Assembly: GCF_029889885.1 (NCBI RefSeq)
Contig: NZ_JARANY010000004.1
Span: 1-64,000 of the forward strand
Source: Chromohalobacter sp. 296-RDG
GTDB taxonomy: Bacteria > Pseudomonadota > Gammaproteobacteria > Pseudomonadales > Halomonadaceae
Direction: 5' to 3'
Length of the DNA: 64,000 nt
Below, one piece after another: positions 8,588 through 19,680 of the stretch (within the stretch, counting starts at the first letter, position 1; each line of letters starts with the position of its first letter). The position numbers were made by a program, and so were the translations under genes. The notes below the pieces were generated by a model that saw only the letters and a program-made list of their open reading frames with translations, was not told where the DNA came from and made no database searches.

Positions 8588-9970
8588 TCAGGACTCGGTA
8601 CCGCTTGGCGCCACCGGTGACGTGGGCAGCCAGACACGTGCGGCGAGTCCGCCGAGCGAAGCGCGTGACAGCGAAAGCCGGCCACCGTACAAGGTCATCA
8701 AATCCTCGACGATGGCCAGGCCCAACCCGGAACCGGAGCGTCGCTCGTCAAGGCGGGAGCCTCGCGCCAGGGCGGCGTCACGCTGCTCTTCGCTCATGCC
8801 CGGCCCGTCGTCTTCGATCAACAGTTCGACACCAGCCGCCTGCGAATGAAAGCTCACGGTGACCTGGCTGTCGGCCCAGCGCAGCGCATTTTCCAGAAGA
8901 TTGCCGACCAGCTCCTGTAGATCCTGGGCCTCCATGCGCACCTTGAGGTCATCGGCCAGCGATTGCGTCAACTGGATACCGCGCCGCTGCCCCATTCGCG
9001 TCAACCCCTCGAGCACTGGCGCCAGGGTTTGCGCAGAGTCTACCTTGCCGGCGAGAACGACCCCGCCGGCGGCAGAGGCCCGGGCGAGATGATGACGTAC
9101 GGCGTCATTGATGCGCCCCAGCTCACCGTGCAGGCGGTCGCGCGTGTCAGGTGGGAAGCGTTCGGCAAGGGTCGTGAGCACACTGACCGGGGTCTTGAGC
9201 GCATGCGCCAGATTGCCAGCGGCATTACGACCGCGCTCGATCAGGCGCCTGTCTCGCTCTAGCACACCGTTCATGGCACGTGCCAGACGAGCCAGCTCGT
9301 CGGGCAGGAAATACGTCTCGAGGCTGTCGGCATCGCCTGATTCAACCGCGCGCAGGTTGGTATGCATGCGACGCAACGGCGCTAGTCCCCAGCGAACCTG
9401 CACCGCCAGCCCAACGAGCAGCAAGGCCCCCAGCGCCAGCAGCGACAAGCCCAGCAGCCACTCGAAACGCGCCACCTCGGTATCCAGCTCTTCGCGTGAC
9501 GCCGCCACGCTGACATGCAGCGTCTCGGCATGCCCCGGCAGGCGGATATCACGCTCAATGACGCGCAGTATGTCGCCACGCGGGCCCTCGACTTCGGTGA
9601 CCGCCATACCGTCGACATCATCGGTCGGCAACCGCTGATCCCACAACGAACGCGACGTCAGCGTTTGGTCCCCCTCATCGCTGATCTGCCAGTACCACCC
9701 CGAAAAGACCCGCTCGAACCGTGGATCGCCCAGCGAGCGTGTCATGTGCAGCTTTTCATTCTGAGCATCGACCTGCACGCCGGCCAACAACACGTTGAGC
9801 AGCGACTCGAGGCGGTCGTCGAAGGCGGTGGTGACGGAATCGCGGAAATTGTAGGCAAGCCCAGTACCCGCCAGGGGCAGCGCCACCATGACCAGTAATA
9901 GCGAGGCGATCAGCAACCGGGCGCGGATCGAAGTACGCGCGAGGCGTTGGCGCCAGGGGCGTCGTCTCAT
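8588..9970 (-). CDS. Two-component sensor histidine kinase, PhoQ/QseC-like
   Basis: 460 residues, inner-membrane kinase. TM1 at about 18-40, a periplasmic sensor of about 130 residues, TM2 at about 171-192, HAMP region to about 245, phosphoacceptor His256 in GNLAHALKTPVSV, N-box NLLENALRWA (about 360), G1 DDGPGMS and G2 GSGLGLAIV. The NLAHALKTP form of the H-box is that of PhoQ-type kinases. The start overlaps the response regulator stop by four bases (ATGA). A PepSY protein is the first gene of the same operon, which suggests envelope or cation sensing. The periplasmic ligand cannot be read from sequence. Confidence 0.92.
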   Translation of the reverse strand: MRRRPWRQRLARTSIRARLLIASLLLVMVALPLAGTGLAYNFRDSVTTAFDDRLESLLNVLLAGVQVDAQNEKLHMTRSLGDPRFERVFSGWYWQISDEGDQTLTSRSLWDQRLPTDDVDGMAVTEVEGPRGDILRVIERDIRLPGHAETLHVSVAASREELDTEVARFEWLLGLSLLALGALLLVGLAVQVRWGLAPLRRMHTNLRAVESGDADSLETYFLPDELARLARAMNGVLERDRRLIERGRNAAGNLAHALKTPVSVLTTLAERFPPDTRDRLHGELGRINDAVRHHLARASAAGGVVLAGKVDSAQTLAPVLEGLTRMGQRRGIQLTQSLADDLKVRMEAQDLQELVGNLLENALRWADSQVTVSFHSQAAGVELLIEDDGPGMSEEQRDAALARGSRLDERRSGSGLGLAIVEDLMTLYGGRLSLSRASLGGLAARVWLPTSPVAPSGTES

Positions 9971-10638
9971 TGCTCATCCTCGGGTGCCACCAGACGATAC
10001 CCCTGCCCGCGCAAGGTCACGATGCGCTGATTGCCGAGCTTGCGACGCAAGCGGCTAACCTGTACGTCGATGACATTGGAGTCGGGCTCATGATCACGAT
10101 CATAGACATGTTCAGAGAGTTCTATACGGCTCACGATGCGCGGCGCGGCATGCAACAGATACGCCAGCAACCGCGATTCCTGGGCCGTCAAGGTGATCGG
10201 ACGCCCCGCCAGAGTAACGCTGCCGGTATGCGTATCCAGCGCCAATTCGCCCAGCCTGAGTATAGGGTGTGCATGTCCGTGGCTGCGTCGCACCAAGGCA
10301 CGCAGACGAAACAGCACCTCGGCGGTCTCGAAAGGTTTGGTGACGTAGTCATCGGCGCCGGCGGAAAAGCCTGCCGCCTTGTCCGACCAGCGCTCGCGGG
10401 CCGTGAGCACCAATACCGGCAAATCGATGCCATCCTCGCGCCACGCTGCAAGCCAGCGCGTGCCATCACCATCGGGGAGTCCCAGATCGAGAATCACGGC
10501 GTCATAGGATTCGACGCGCACGAGATAATCGGCCGCATGACCGGTCGCGGCATGTTCCCACAACAGTCCAGCCTCGACGAACGCTTCGCCGAGCGCCTGT
10601 GCCAACGCGGTATCATCCTCGACCAGCAACACCTTCAT
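9967..10638 (-). CDS. OmpR/PhoP-family response regulator
   Basis: 223 residues. Receiver domain 1-115 with acidic pocket Glu7-Asp8-Asp9, phosphoacceptor Asp51 in VILDLGLPDGDG, Thr near 79 (VLTARE) and Lys near 101 (YVTKPF). A winged-helix OmpR/PhoB C-domain follows (about 125-218: LTAQESRLLAYLL, SRIELSEHVYDRD, NVIDVQVSRLRRKLG). It is the DNA-binding partner of the kinase encoded directly after it; the two genes overlap by ATGA, and the upstream PepSY gene overlaps its start the same way. The likely targets include the divergent PepSY genes on both sides of 10977-11192, but no operator was identified with confidence. Confidence 0.94.
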   Translation of the reverse strand: MKVLLVEDDTALAQALGEAFVEAGLLWEHAATGHAADYLVRVESYDAVILDLGLPDGDGTRWLAAWREDGIDLPVLVLTARERWSDKAAGFSAGADDYVTKPFETAEVLFRLRALVRRSHGHAHPILRLGELALDTHTGSVTLAGRPITLTAQESRLLAYLLHAAPRIVSRIELSEHVYDRDHEPDSNVIDVQVSRLRRKLGNQRIVTLRGQGYRLVAPEDEQ

Positions 10639-10976
10639 TGACGTGCCATCCCATCGATATTGACCCCTTCGATACCAATCATTTCCCCGCTCGTGGCATC
10701 GAACTCGAATTCAACTACCTGCCCCTGCGGACCGATCATGTCGATTTCATAGCGCGGCACATCATCGCCGCGGTCGAGCTCTACCTCCAGCACCTGACCG
10801 ATATAGTGACGCTCGAGCCAGTCGAGCACCTTGGGCAGCGCCACCACACGCCCTTCCTCCACCTCGCGGTGCAGTGAGCGCCATTCGTCATCGTCGGCCG
10901 CGACCAGCGACTGGCAGGCCATGATGCCCACCGCCACCAGCATCAGCGCTTTGATACAGCGATTGAAGCGTTTCAT
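10635..10976 (-). CDS. Small periplasmic PepSY-domain protein
   Basis: 113 residues from the ATG at 10976 (a GTG two codons earlier is possible). A signal peptide (hydrophobic about 9-26, cleavage near SLVAA) is followed by one PepSY-like domain: ALPKVLDWLERHYIGQVLEVELDR, then YEIDMIGPQGQVVEFEFDATSGEMI (quoted in parts here as IGPQGQVVEFEF and DATSGEM). PepSY domains are thought to inhibit proteases or sense envelope state. It is the promoter-proximal gene of a PepSY-regulator-kinase operon with ATGA overlap into the regulator, so it may act as an accessory sensor for the kinase. That role is inference. Confidence 0.8.
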   Translation of the reverse strand: MKRFNRCIKALMLVAVGIMACQSLVAADDDEWRSLHREVEEGRVVALPKVLDWLERHYIGQVLEVELDRGDDVPRYEIDMIGPQGQVVEFEFDATSGEMIGIEGVNIDGMARQ

Positions 10977-11192
10977 AGACACGAGTTTGCCTCAGCCGAC
11001 ATGAATGCAGCATGAATATCCGCAGGGCTCGATGCCGGAGGCCTCATCAGCGCCGTGCATACTCGCTATCGTTAACATGAATGAAAGATGAACATCGTTT
11101 TCAGGTGACTGCAAGGTCGACGGCGTTAGCGTGCCTCTATCCGCAGTCGCGGTATGTCATACCAATCTCGAGGCACAAGCCAGGAGTAAATC

Positions 11193-11666
11193 ATGAAGAC
11201 GATGCATATGCTGATGATGCCGATGGTCCTCACAGGCGGACTGTCCACCGCCGCGCTTGCCGATGATGGCAGCCTATCACCCGGCAAGCTCGAGTCACTG
11301 CTCAACGATGCCAACACCTATGGCTTCACCCATTATGACGAAGTCGCTATCGATGACGGTAACCGTCTTGAGGTGGAAGGCTGGCGTGATGATGGCTGGC
11401 AACTCGATATCGACATGCTTATCGAGGATGGCAGCCTGGTGCACGAGAAACGCCACAAGGACACCATTCCTGACTGGAGCCTGACCAGCGACGAACTGCA
11501 CCAGGCACTGAGCAACGCTCAGGAATCCGGCATGCAACGATTCTCTGAATTGGATGTCGATGAAAGAGGGCATGTGGATATAGAAGGCTACGACGCCCAG
11601 AATAGTGAGATCGACATTCGCCTCGAGCGCAATGACCTAACGGTCACCGGAGTGGAACATGACTGA
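11193..11666 (+). CDS. Periplasmic PepSY-like repeat protein
   Basis: 157 residues, divergent from the PepSY-two-component operon. A Met-rich signal peptide ends near TAALA, and the ribosome site CAGGAG lies 7 bases before the ATG. The mature part holds two similar halves: KLESLLNDANTYGFTHYDEV ... LEVEGWRDDGWQLDIDM and ELHQALSNAQESGMQRFSEL ... VDIEGYDAQNSEIDIRL (each quoted in short parts). These match the beta-alpha-beta pattern of PepSY/DUF2874-type domains. It is strongly acidic, as expected for a periplasmic protein of a halophile. The last 8 bases overlap the next gene. It probably belongs to the regulon of the adjacent regulator. Confidence 0.72.
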   Translation: MKTMHMLMMPMVLTGGLSTAALADDGSLSPGKLESLLNDANTYGFTHYDEVAIDDGNRLEVEGWRDDGWQLDIDMLIEDGSLVHEKRHKDTIPDWSLTSDELHQALSNAQESGMQRFSELDVDERGHVDIEGYDAQNSEIDIRLERNDLTVTGVEHD

Positions 11667-12006
11667 TCGACAGCAAAATGCCGCCTGGCAGGCGGCACAG
11701 CAATGGCGGGAACGGGCGCGTCAGGCGCGCCCGTCACAGGGCGCCGGCGGGCTCAAGCTACTCGCCACCTGGTTATTGTTCGGCGCCATGATGATCGTCG
11801 GCACCTTGCTCGGCCTGTTCTTCTTGATCGTCGGCTGGGCGATGCTGCCCTTCTTGCGCCACCGCATGAAGAAACGTGCCGAGGCGTTTCGCGCCGACCA
11901 GGCCCGCCCGGCTGGCGGCAATGGCGCCCAGGACGCACCGGCGCAAGACGCCACGCACGCGTCTCAGGTGCTCGAGGGCGACTACCGCGTCAAGTCAGGC
12001 GACTGA
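11659..12006 (+). CDS. Small single-pass or hairpin membrane protein, unknown function
   Basis: 115 residues. The N-terminus is polar (MTDRQQNAAWQAAQQWRERA), then one long hydrophobic region (about 31-62, LLATWLLFGAMMIVGTLLG and FFLIVGWAMLPFL) that could cross the membrane once or twice. A basic patch RHRMKKRAEAFRAD and an acidic, low-complexity tail follow. The ATG lies inside the end of the PepSY-like gene (8-base overlap), so the two are co-translated. I do not recognise the family. The link to the two-component module rests on position only. Confidence 0.65.
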   Translation: MTDRQQNAAWQAAQQWRERARQARPSQGAGGLKLLATWLLFGAMMIVGTLLGLFFLIVGWAMLPFLRHRMKKRAEAFRADQARPAGGNGAQDAPAQDATHASQVLEGDYRVKSGD

Positions 12007-12024
12007 TCAAGGAGTACGAAACGA

Positions 12025-12047
12025 AAAAATGGCACGCAAGGCGTGCC
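12025..12047 (-). terminator. Terminator, - strand
   Basis: Hairpin GGCACGC / GCGTGCC with a 3-base loop, followed on the - strand by a run of six T. It lies behind a second, stronger terminator and so backs up termination of the tRNA transcript toward 11659-12006, which is convergent. Confidence 0.7.
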
Positions 12048-12113
12048 GGAAACGACTGCTTACCTGCAAATCACAGGTCTTGCCGTCAAGGAAGGGGAAT
12101 CGTCGACACAGAC

Positions 12114-12143
12114 GAAAAAGCCCGCCCCCGGAGGGACGGGCTT
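12114..12143 (-). terminator. Terminator of the tRNA operon
   Basis: GC-rich hairpin AAGCCCG / CGGGCTT (12118-12143), with TTTTT on the - strand, starts 7 bases beyond the 3' end of the last tRNA-Arg. Confidence 0.85.
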
Positions 12144-12149
12144 GATATC

Positions 12150-12226
12150 TGGTGCGCCCGGGAGGATTCGAACCTCCGACCACCTGATTCGTAGTCAGGT
12201 ACTCTATCCAGCTGAGCTACGGGCGC
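12150..12226 (-). tRNA. tRNA-Arg (anticodon ACG), copy 2
   Basis: 77 nt including an encoded CCA. Acceptor GCGCCCG / CGGGCGC, anticodon stem CCTGA / TCAGG around CTACGAA (anticodon ACG, read as ICG), and T-arm with GGTTCGAATCC are all paired. The sequence is identical to the copy at 12324-12400. Confidence 0.97.
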
Positions 12227-12323
12227 TTTACACAACGCACGACCAGCTCTGCTGTGTTTCGCGCTGCCTCAAGAGCCAAGGCTCTCTCATGCATCATCAC
12301 GTGACTGAATCACGTTGTTAAAG

Positions 12324-12400
12324 TGGTGCGCCCGGGAGGATTCGAACCTCCGACCACCTGATTCGTAGTCAGGTACTCTATCCAGCTGAGCTACGGGCGC
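12324..12400 (-). tRNA. tRNA-Arg (anticodon ACG), copy 1
   Basis: 77 nt with encoded CCA, identical base for base to the second copy 97 bp downstream. The tandem tRNA-Ser(GCT)-Arg(ACG) order behind csrA matches the serV-argVYZQ arrangement known in Escherichia coli. Confidence 0.97.
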
Positions 12401-12438
12401 AATACTTCATTCACTTCAATGCACTGCATTGGGTTGAT

Positions 12439-12531
12439 TGGCGGAGAGAGAGGGATTCGAACCCTCGATGGGGCTACAAACCCCATACTCCCTTAGCAGG
12501 GGAGCGCCTTCAGCCACTCGGCCATCTCTCC
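12439..12531 (-). tRNA. tRNA-Ser (anticodon GCT)
   Basis: 93 nt with encoded CCA. Acceptor GGAGAGA / TCTCTCC, anticodon stem CTCCC with loop CTGCTAA, a long variable arm typical of class II serine tRNA (TATGGGGTTTG... paired) and a normal T-arm. First gene of the tRNA operon. Confidence 0.97.
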
Positions 12532-12558
12532 CTCATCAACACGGCGCGTATGTTACCG

Positions 12559-12564
12559 ATTATA
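12559..12564 (-). promoter_or_regulatory. -10 element of the tRNA operon promoter
   Basis: A perfect TATAAT on the - strand lies 28 bases before the 5' end of tRNA-Ser. No good -35 hexamer is at the right spacing, so the exact promoter is uncertain. The rest of 12565-12759 shows no gene. Confidence 0.45.
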
Positions 12565-12759
12565 CTGGGGTCTTGTCTAGAGCGGATTGAAAATCTCTTG
12601 ATATCAATCCCTACCGTCACTGTTTGACTAGCGGGAGACTCGCTTGCCGTACTGCGTTCGCGTCAAACTGCTCATCCCGGAAAGTATGCCTTATCCAAAA
12701 GCCCGAGCCGATAAAGGGGACGACTTCACCAGCCCAGACGGCCCCACGCATGCGTCACT

Positions 12760-12957
12760 TCAAACGTTTGAACCGCCGTCTTCGCTATCGGTCTTCTCGC
12801 GCTGAATACGCTGGTAGATCTCTTCGCGATGTACGGCTACGTCCTTAGGCGCATTGACACCGATACGGACCTGATTGCCTTTCACTCCCAGGACTGTAAC
12901 GGTGATGTCGTCGCCGATCATCAGTGTTTCACCGACGCGACGGGTCAGGATGAGCAT
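12760..12957 (-). CDS. csrA: Carbon storage regulator CsrA/RsmA
   Basis: 65 residues starting [17 protein letters not shown], with the ANGGA-binding residues Arg44-equivalent in [11 protein letters not shown]. It is a dimeric RNA-binding protein that covers GGA motifs at ribosome sites and so represses or stabilises mRNAs. The ATG at 12957 has the site AAGGAG; an extension upstream lacks homology. The C-terminus is longer and more acidic ([11 protein letters not shown]) than the E. coli one. It stands between lysC and tRNA-Ser, as in many gammaproteobacteria. Its presumed antagonist, an RsmZ-like RNA, is encoded at 22845-23013. Confidence 0.98.
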   Translation of the reverse strand: MLILTRRVGETLMIGDDITVTVLGVKGNQVRIGVNAPKDVAVHREEIYQRIQREKTDSEDGGSNV

Positions 12958-13084
12958 GTCTGATCTCCTTCTCAGGCTTTCTTCCAACGGGATGCATGCA
13001 CCGCCAAGCGACAGTACGAAGGCGAATTATGCGTCATACAGGCCCCGAGAGCCAATGGCGCGTGCTTTGCAGCCACGGATACAC

Positions 13085-13109
13085 TGAATGAAAGGCCACA
13101 TCTGGCCTT
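13085..13109 (-). terminator. Probable terminator after lysC
   Basis: Stem AAGGCCA / TGGCCTT with a 4-base loop, followed on the - strand by TTTCATT. It lies about 66 bases after the lysC stop; the short T tract makes it moderate. Confidence 0.6.
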
Positions 13110-13175
13110 CCAGCGTCGTCCTGACGCCACCCCTAGCGTAGAAGCCGATGGGGCAGGAAGGCCAAATTTCTGTGC

Positions 13176-14420
13176 TTATTCGCCTTGTATGCTGTCTTTA
13201 TCGAGACCGAAGGCGGAGTGCAACGCACGTACGGCCAGCTCCATCTGCTTCTCGTCGATGACCACGGAGATCTTGATTTCCGAGGTGGAGACCATGCGAA
13301 TGTTGATGTTTTCGTCGGCCAGCACGCGGAACATCTTGGATGCCACGCCGGCATGCGAACGCATACCCACACCGACCAGCGAGACTTTGGCGATATTCTC
13401 ATCGCCACGCAGCTCACCACCACCCAGCGCCGGGATCACTTGATCCTGCAGGATACTTCGAGTCTGTGTGAAATCGCTTTTGGCAACGGTGAACGTGAAG
13501 TCGGTGTAGTCACCGGCGGGCGCCACGTTCTGTACGATCATGTCGATTTCGATGTTGGTATCGGCGATGGGCCCCAGTATCTTGGACGCCACGCCGGGCA
13601 CATCGGGGGTGTTGAGCAACGTCAGCTTGGCTTCACTGGAGGTGAAGGCAATACCGGAGATCAGCGGTTCTTCCATGGAGGCCTCTTCTTCTTCAGCGAC
13701 GATCAGGGTACCGGGGCCGTCCTCGAAACTGGACAGCACACGCAGCGGCACATTGTATTTACCTGCAAACTCGACGGCGCGAATCTGCAATACCTTGGAG
13801 CCCAGGCTGGCCAGCTCGAGCATTTCCTCGACGGTGATGGAAGACAGGCGTTGTGCCTTGGAGCAGACACGCGGGTCGGTGGTATAAACGCCGTCCACGT
13901 CGGTGTAAATCTGGCATTCATCGGCCTTGAGCGCCGCCGCCAGAGCGACACCGGTGGTATCCGAGCCGCCGCGTCCCAGCGTGGTGATGTTACCCTCGTC
14001 ATCGACACCCTGGAAGCCGGCCACGACCACGACCTGGCCGTCGTCGAGATCTTCCTGAATGTCGTCGGTCTCGATACGCTGAATGCGCGCCTTGGTGTGA
14101 GCGCTGTCGGTCTGGATGCCGACCTGACCGCCGGTATAGGACGTCGCCGCCACATCCAGCTTGTGCAAGGCCATCGCCAGCAGCGAGCTGGTGACCTGCT
14201 CGCCGGTGGACACCAGCATATCCATTTCGCGTGGCGTGGGCTCATCGTTGATCTGGCTGGCCAGATCGATCAGCCGGTTGGTTTCCCCGCTCATTGCCGA
14301 CACCACGACGACTACTTGATGGCCTTCGTCGCGGAATCGCTTCACTTTTTCGGCGACGGCCTTGATGCGCTCTACCGAGCCCACCGAGGTCCCCCCGAAC
14401 TTCTGTACATATAGCGCCAT
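13176..14420 (-). CDS. lysC: Aspartate kinase with two ACT domains
   Basis: 414 residues. It phosphorylates aspartate, the first step to lysine, threonine, methionine and diaminopimelate; in halophiles it also feeds ectoine synthesis. The kinase domain (1-250) opens with ALYVQKFGGTSVGS and contains GRGGSDTTGVALAAAL and VDGVYTTDPR. Two C-terminal ACT domains (about 265-400) hold the effector site, including VPGVASKILG and MRSHAGVASKMF. An internal translation start for a beta subunit, known in alpha2-beta2 aspartokinases, is possible but was not located. Order alaS-lysC-csrA is that of Pseudomonas and relatives. The start at 14420 was chosen by the conserved N-terminus. Confidence 0.97.
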   Translation of the reverse strand: MALYVQKFGGTSVGSVERIKAVAEKVKRFRDEGHQVVVVVSAMSGETNRLIDLASQINDEPTPREMDMLVSTGEQVTSSLLAMALHKLDVAATSYTGGQVGIQTDSAHTKARIQRIETDDIQEDLDDGQVVVVAGFQGVDDEGNITTLGRGGSDTTGVALAAALKADECQIYTDVDGVYTTDPRVCSKAQRLSSITVEEMLELASLGSKVLQIRAVEFAGKYNVPLRVLSSFEDGPGTLIVAEEEEASMEEPLISGIAFTSSEAKLTLLNTPDVPGVASKILGPIADTNIEIDMIVQNVAPAGDYTDFTFTVAKSDFTQTRSILQDQVIPALGGGELRGDENIAKVSLVGVGMRSHAGVASKMFRVLADENINIRMVSTSEIKISVVIDEKQMELAVRALHSAFGLDKDSIQGE

Positions 14421-14499
14421 AGCTGCCTGTCCGTGGTGGTTTTCCCAAGCATGAATGAAGAAAAGGGCCGGCGCCATGCGCACGACCCTCTTCACGATC

Positions 14500-17106
<2,607 letters not shown>

Positions 17107-17320
17107 AGAAATTCCGTGGCGGTGTGCGTTAGGCGCTGCGGGCACGCGCGGCCCGACCGGACAAGCGGTGGGCGAGAAACGCGAAAGTCGGCGAATGACG
17201 GAAAACGAGTCGCCCCGAACCATCTCAAGGCGCACTAGTATAACGCGTTCGGCGGGGGACTAAAGAGGTGCCGCGACAGCGGCGGGAAGGGAGGCCGCAT
17301 GGCATACGGCCCGCGCAGGT

Positions 17321-17779
17321 CTAGCGAGTGTTCTCCCAGGCATGTGCCATGGCATGACGCACCTGGTCGAAATCGAACCCGCGTGAGGCCAGAAACCGCT
17401 CACGCTTGGCGCGCTCGCGAGGCTCGCGACCGGGGGAGTCGAAGCGCTTGGCCAAGGCCTCGCATGCCAGCCGATGCCAATCGGGGGATTCGCTTTCGAG
17501 CGCCTCGCGCGCCATCTCATCGGTGATACCACGCGAACTCAACTCGGCGCGAATCTTCATTTCCCCTTGCCCACGAAACAAACGCGAACGCACGAACTGC
17601 TCGGCGAAGCGCGCATCGGACTGCAAGCCTTCCTCGGCCAGGCCATCCAGCGCCAACGCAATATCGACGCGCTCATGCCCACGCGTCGTCAAACGCGACA
17701 CCAGCTCAGTCCGCGAGTAATCGCGACGCGCCAGAAGGCGGATGGCATCGTCGCGAGGTGTCGTCTCTTGCTTATTCAT
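17321..17779 (-). CDS. recX: RecA regulator RecX
   Basis: 152 residues with three-helix RecX repeats: AIRLLARRDYSRTEL (repeat 1), FAEQFVRSRLFRGQGEMKIRAEL in parts (repeat 2) and RERFLASRGFDFDQVRHAM (repeat 3). It inhibits RecA filament extension. It begins 2 bp after the recA stop, so both come from the LexA-controlled transcript. The 214-bp stretch from here to alaS shows no gene and presumably holds the alaS promoter. Confidence 0.95.
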   Translation of the reverse strand: MNKQETTPRDDAIRLLARRDYSRTELVSRLTTRGHERVDIALALDGLAEEGLQSDARFAEQFVRSRLFRGQGEMKIRAELSSRGITDEMAREALESESPDWHRLACEALAKRFDSPGREPRERAKRERFLASRGFDFDQVRHAMAHAWENTR

Positions 17780-17781
17780 GG

Positions 17782-18858
17782 TTACAGAGGGCTATCGTCG
17801 TCCTGGGTCGCCGCGGCCTTATCTTCGCTCGCACCTTCCCCCGACTCGCCTTCCTCCGCCTTGGGCGCGGCCAGCAATCGTGCACGAATCTCGCCTTCGA
17901 TCTCCTCCATGATCGCCGGATTGTCCTCGAGGAACTGGGCGGCATTGGCCTTGCCCTGGCCGATTTTACTGCCCTGATAGCTGTACCAGGCACCCGCCTT
18001 GTCGACCAGACTTTGCTGTACCCCGAGATCGATGACCTCGCCGGCATGGTAGATGCCCTTGCCGTAGAGGATCTGGAACTCGGCCTGGCGGAACGGCGGT
18101 GCCACCTTGTTCTTGACGACCTTGACGCGAGTTTCGTTGCCAGTCACCTCGTCGCCCTGCTTCACCGAGCCGGTCCGGCGGATATCCAGGCGTACACTGG
18201 AATAGAACTTCAGCGCGTTGCCGCCAGTGGTGGTCTCGGGACTCCCGAACATCACACCGATCTTCATGCGGATCTGGTTGACGAACATCACCATGCAGTT
18301 GGCGTTCTTGATGTTGCCGGTCACCTTGCGCAGCGCTTGCGACATCAGCCTGGCCTGCAGACCGACGTGGGAATCGCCCATTTCGCCTTCGATCTCGGCT
18401 CGCGGTGTGAGGGCCGCCACCGAGTCGACGACGATGACGTCGACACCGCCGGAACGTACCAGCATGTCGCAGATTTCCAGCGCCTGCTCGCCGGTATCCG
18501 GCTGCGAGACCAGCAGATCATCGAGATTGATGCCCAGCTTTTCGGCATACGTCGGATCCAGGGCATGCTCGGCATCGATGAACGCACAGGTTTTGCCTTG
18601 TTTCTGTGCCTGGGCAAGCACCGATAGCGTCATCGTGGTCTTTCCTGAAGATTCGGGGCCGAAGATCTCGACCACGCGACCCAGTGGCAATCCGCCCATG
18701 CCAAGCGCGATATCCAGCCCCAGCGACCCGGTGGATATGGCCGGCGTCGCTACTCGGGGCGTATCGCCAAGACGCATCACGGCGCCCTTGCCGAACTGGC
18801 GCTCGATCTGGGAAAGCGCTGCGTTGAGCGCCTTGGAACGGTTGTCGTCCTGTGCCAT
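17782..18858 (-). CDS. recA: Recombinase RecA
   Basis: 358 residues. Walker [10 protein letters not shown], Walker [11 protein letters not shown], loop L1/L2 region with [17 protein letters not shown] (in part) and [12 protein letters not shown] are all present; the acid tail ([16 protein letters not shown]) is typical. It forms filaments on single-stranded DNA, drives strand exchange and triggers LexA self-cleavage. A perfect LexA box lies 73 bases before the start. The order pncC-recA-recX is the common gammaproteobacterial one. Confidence 0.99.
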   Translation of the reverse strand: MAQDDNRSKALNAALSQIERQFGKGAVMRLGDTPRVATPAISTGSLGLDIALGMGGLPLGRVVEIFGPESSGKTTMTLSVLAQAQKQGKTCAFIDAEHALDPTYAEKLGINLDDLLVSQPDTGEQALEICDMLVRSGGVDVIVVDSVAALTPRAEIEGEMGDSHVGLQARLMSQALRKVTGNIKNANCMVMFVNQIRMKIGVMFGSPETTTGGNALKFYSSVRLDIRRTGSVKQGDEVTGNETRVKVVKNKVAPPFRQAEFQILYGKGIYHAGEVIDLGVQQSLVDKAGAWYSYQGSKIGQGKANAAQFLEDNPAIMEEIEGEIRARLLAAPKAEEGESGEGASEDKAAATQDDDSPL

Positions 18859-18930
18859 GAAGGTCTCCTATCGAAGGACATCGAAGCTCGCACGGTGGCG
18901 CTGACACATGTCGGCACCAACCGCAAAACA

Positions 18931-18946
18931 CTGTATGACTAGACAG
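18931..18946. promoter_or_regulatory. LexA (SOS) box of recA
   Basis: CTGT-N8-ACAG, a perfect match to the gammaproteobacterial LexA operator, 73-88 bases before recA. It should repress the recA-recX transcript until DNA damage. Confidence 0.9.
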
Positions 18947-18996
18947 TAGTATGACGAAAAAATTCCTCGCCGCCTACCTCTGTTTCCTACCCGATA

Positions 18997-19521
18997 TCAC
19001 GCTGACGACACCTTCTTCTCAAGCCTGTCGATCAGGCCGATCAGCGCCACGCGTACCGCTTGGCCCCGTACGACGTCACGCGTGCCCGGCAGATGGTGGC
19101 ACTCGCGCTCTTGGGCTCGCACATCGCCCCAGGCGAACCATACCGTGCCCACGGGCTTTTCGGGGCTGCCGCCGCCGGGACCGGCGACCCCGCTGATCGC
19201 CACACCCAGCGTGGCACCACTGTCTCGACATGCGCCCGCTACCATCTCGCCCACGGTGTCGGCACTGACCGCTCCGTGTTCGGCAAGGGTCACGTCACGT
19301 ACCCCAAGTAGGCGCTGCTTGGCACTATTGGCATAGGTCACGTAGCCGGTCTCGAAATACGCGGAGCTGCCCGCGATGTCGGTAATGGCACTGGCCACGC
19401 CGCCCCCAGTACAGGACTCCGCCGCCGTCACGCTGGCATTCGCCGCGAGACAGGCACGCCCCAGGCGCTCGGCCAATGCCTCGAGCGAAAAGGCTTGCCA
19501 TGCCGTCAAATTCACCGCCAT
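18997..19521 (-). CDS. pncC: Nicotinamide-nucleotide amidase (CinA C-terminal type)
   Basis: 174 residues, the stand-alone CinA C-terminal domain (YgaD/PncC). Motifs TAAESCTGGGVAS (catalytic Ser region), YVTYANSAKQRLLGV and GVAGPGGGSPEKPVGTVW are intact. It deamidates NMN to nicotinic acid mononucleotide in the cytosol, recycling pyridine nucleotides. The start at 19521 has GGGAGA ahead; more upstream in-frame ATGs exist but fall outside the conserved domain. It lies upstream of recA, divergent from mutS. Confidence 0.93.
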   Translation of the reverse strand: MAVNLTAWQAFSLEALAERLGRACLAANASVTAAESCTGGGVASAITDIAGSSAYFETGYVTYANSAKQRLLGVRDVTLAEHGAVSADTVGEMVAGACRDSGATLGVAISGVAGPGGGSPEKPVGTVWFAWGDVRAQERECHHLPGTRDVVRGQAVRVALIGLIDRLEKKVSSA

Positions 19522-19680
19522 GTCGCGTCTCCCGATTGCCATCCTAAGCAGCGCCACTGACGCCGCCCACCCGAATGCGTAGAATAGAGGCTTTGGCGAA
19601 CATTTGCAGGCTATCCAGCGCCGCGCTCCGTCGCCTTCTTCCATTTGGCAACATCAGCCACCGGCACGACAAGGATTCGC

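Noticed and set aside
12150..12531. tRNA genes as a site of an integrated element
   Set aside because: No integrase, no partial tRNA copy and ordinary genes on both sides.
13185..14414. 409-codon frame opposite lysC
   Set aside because: Shadow of aspartate kinase, as shown by the intact conserved motifs on the other strand.
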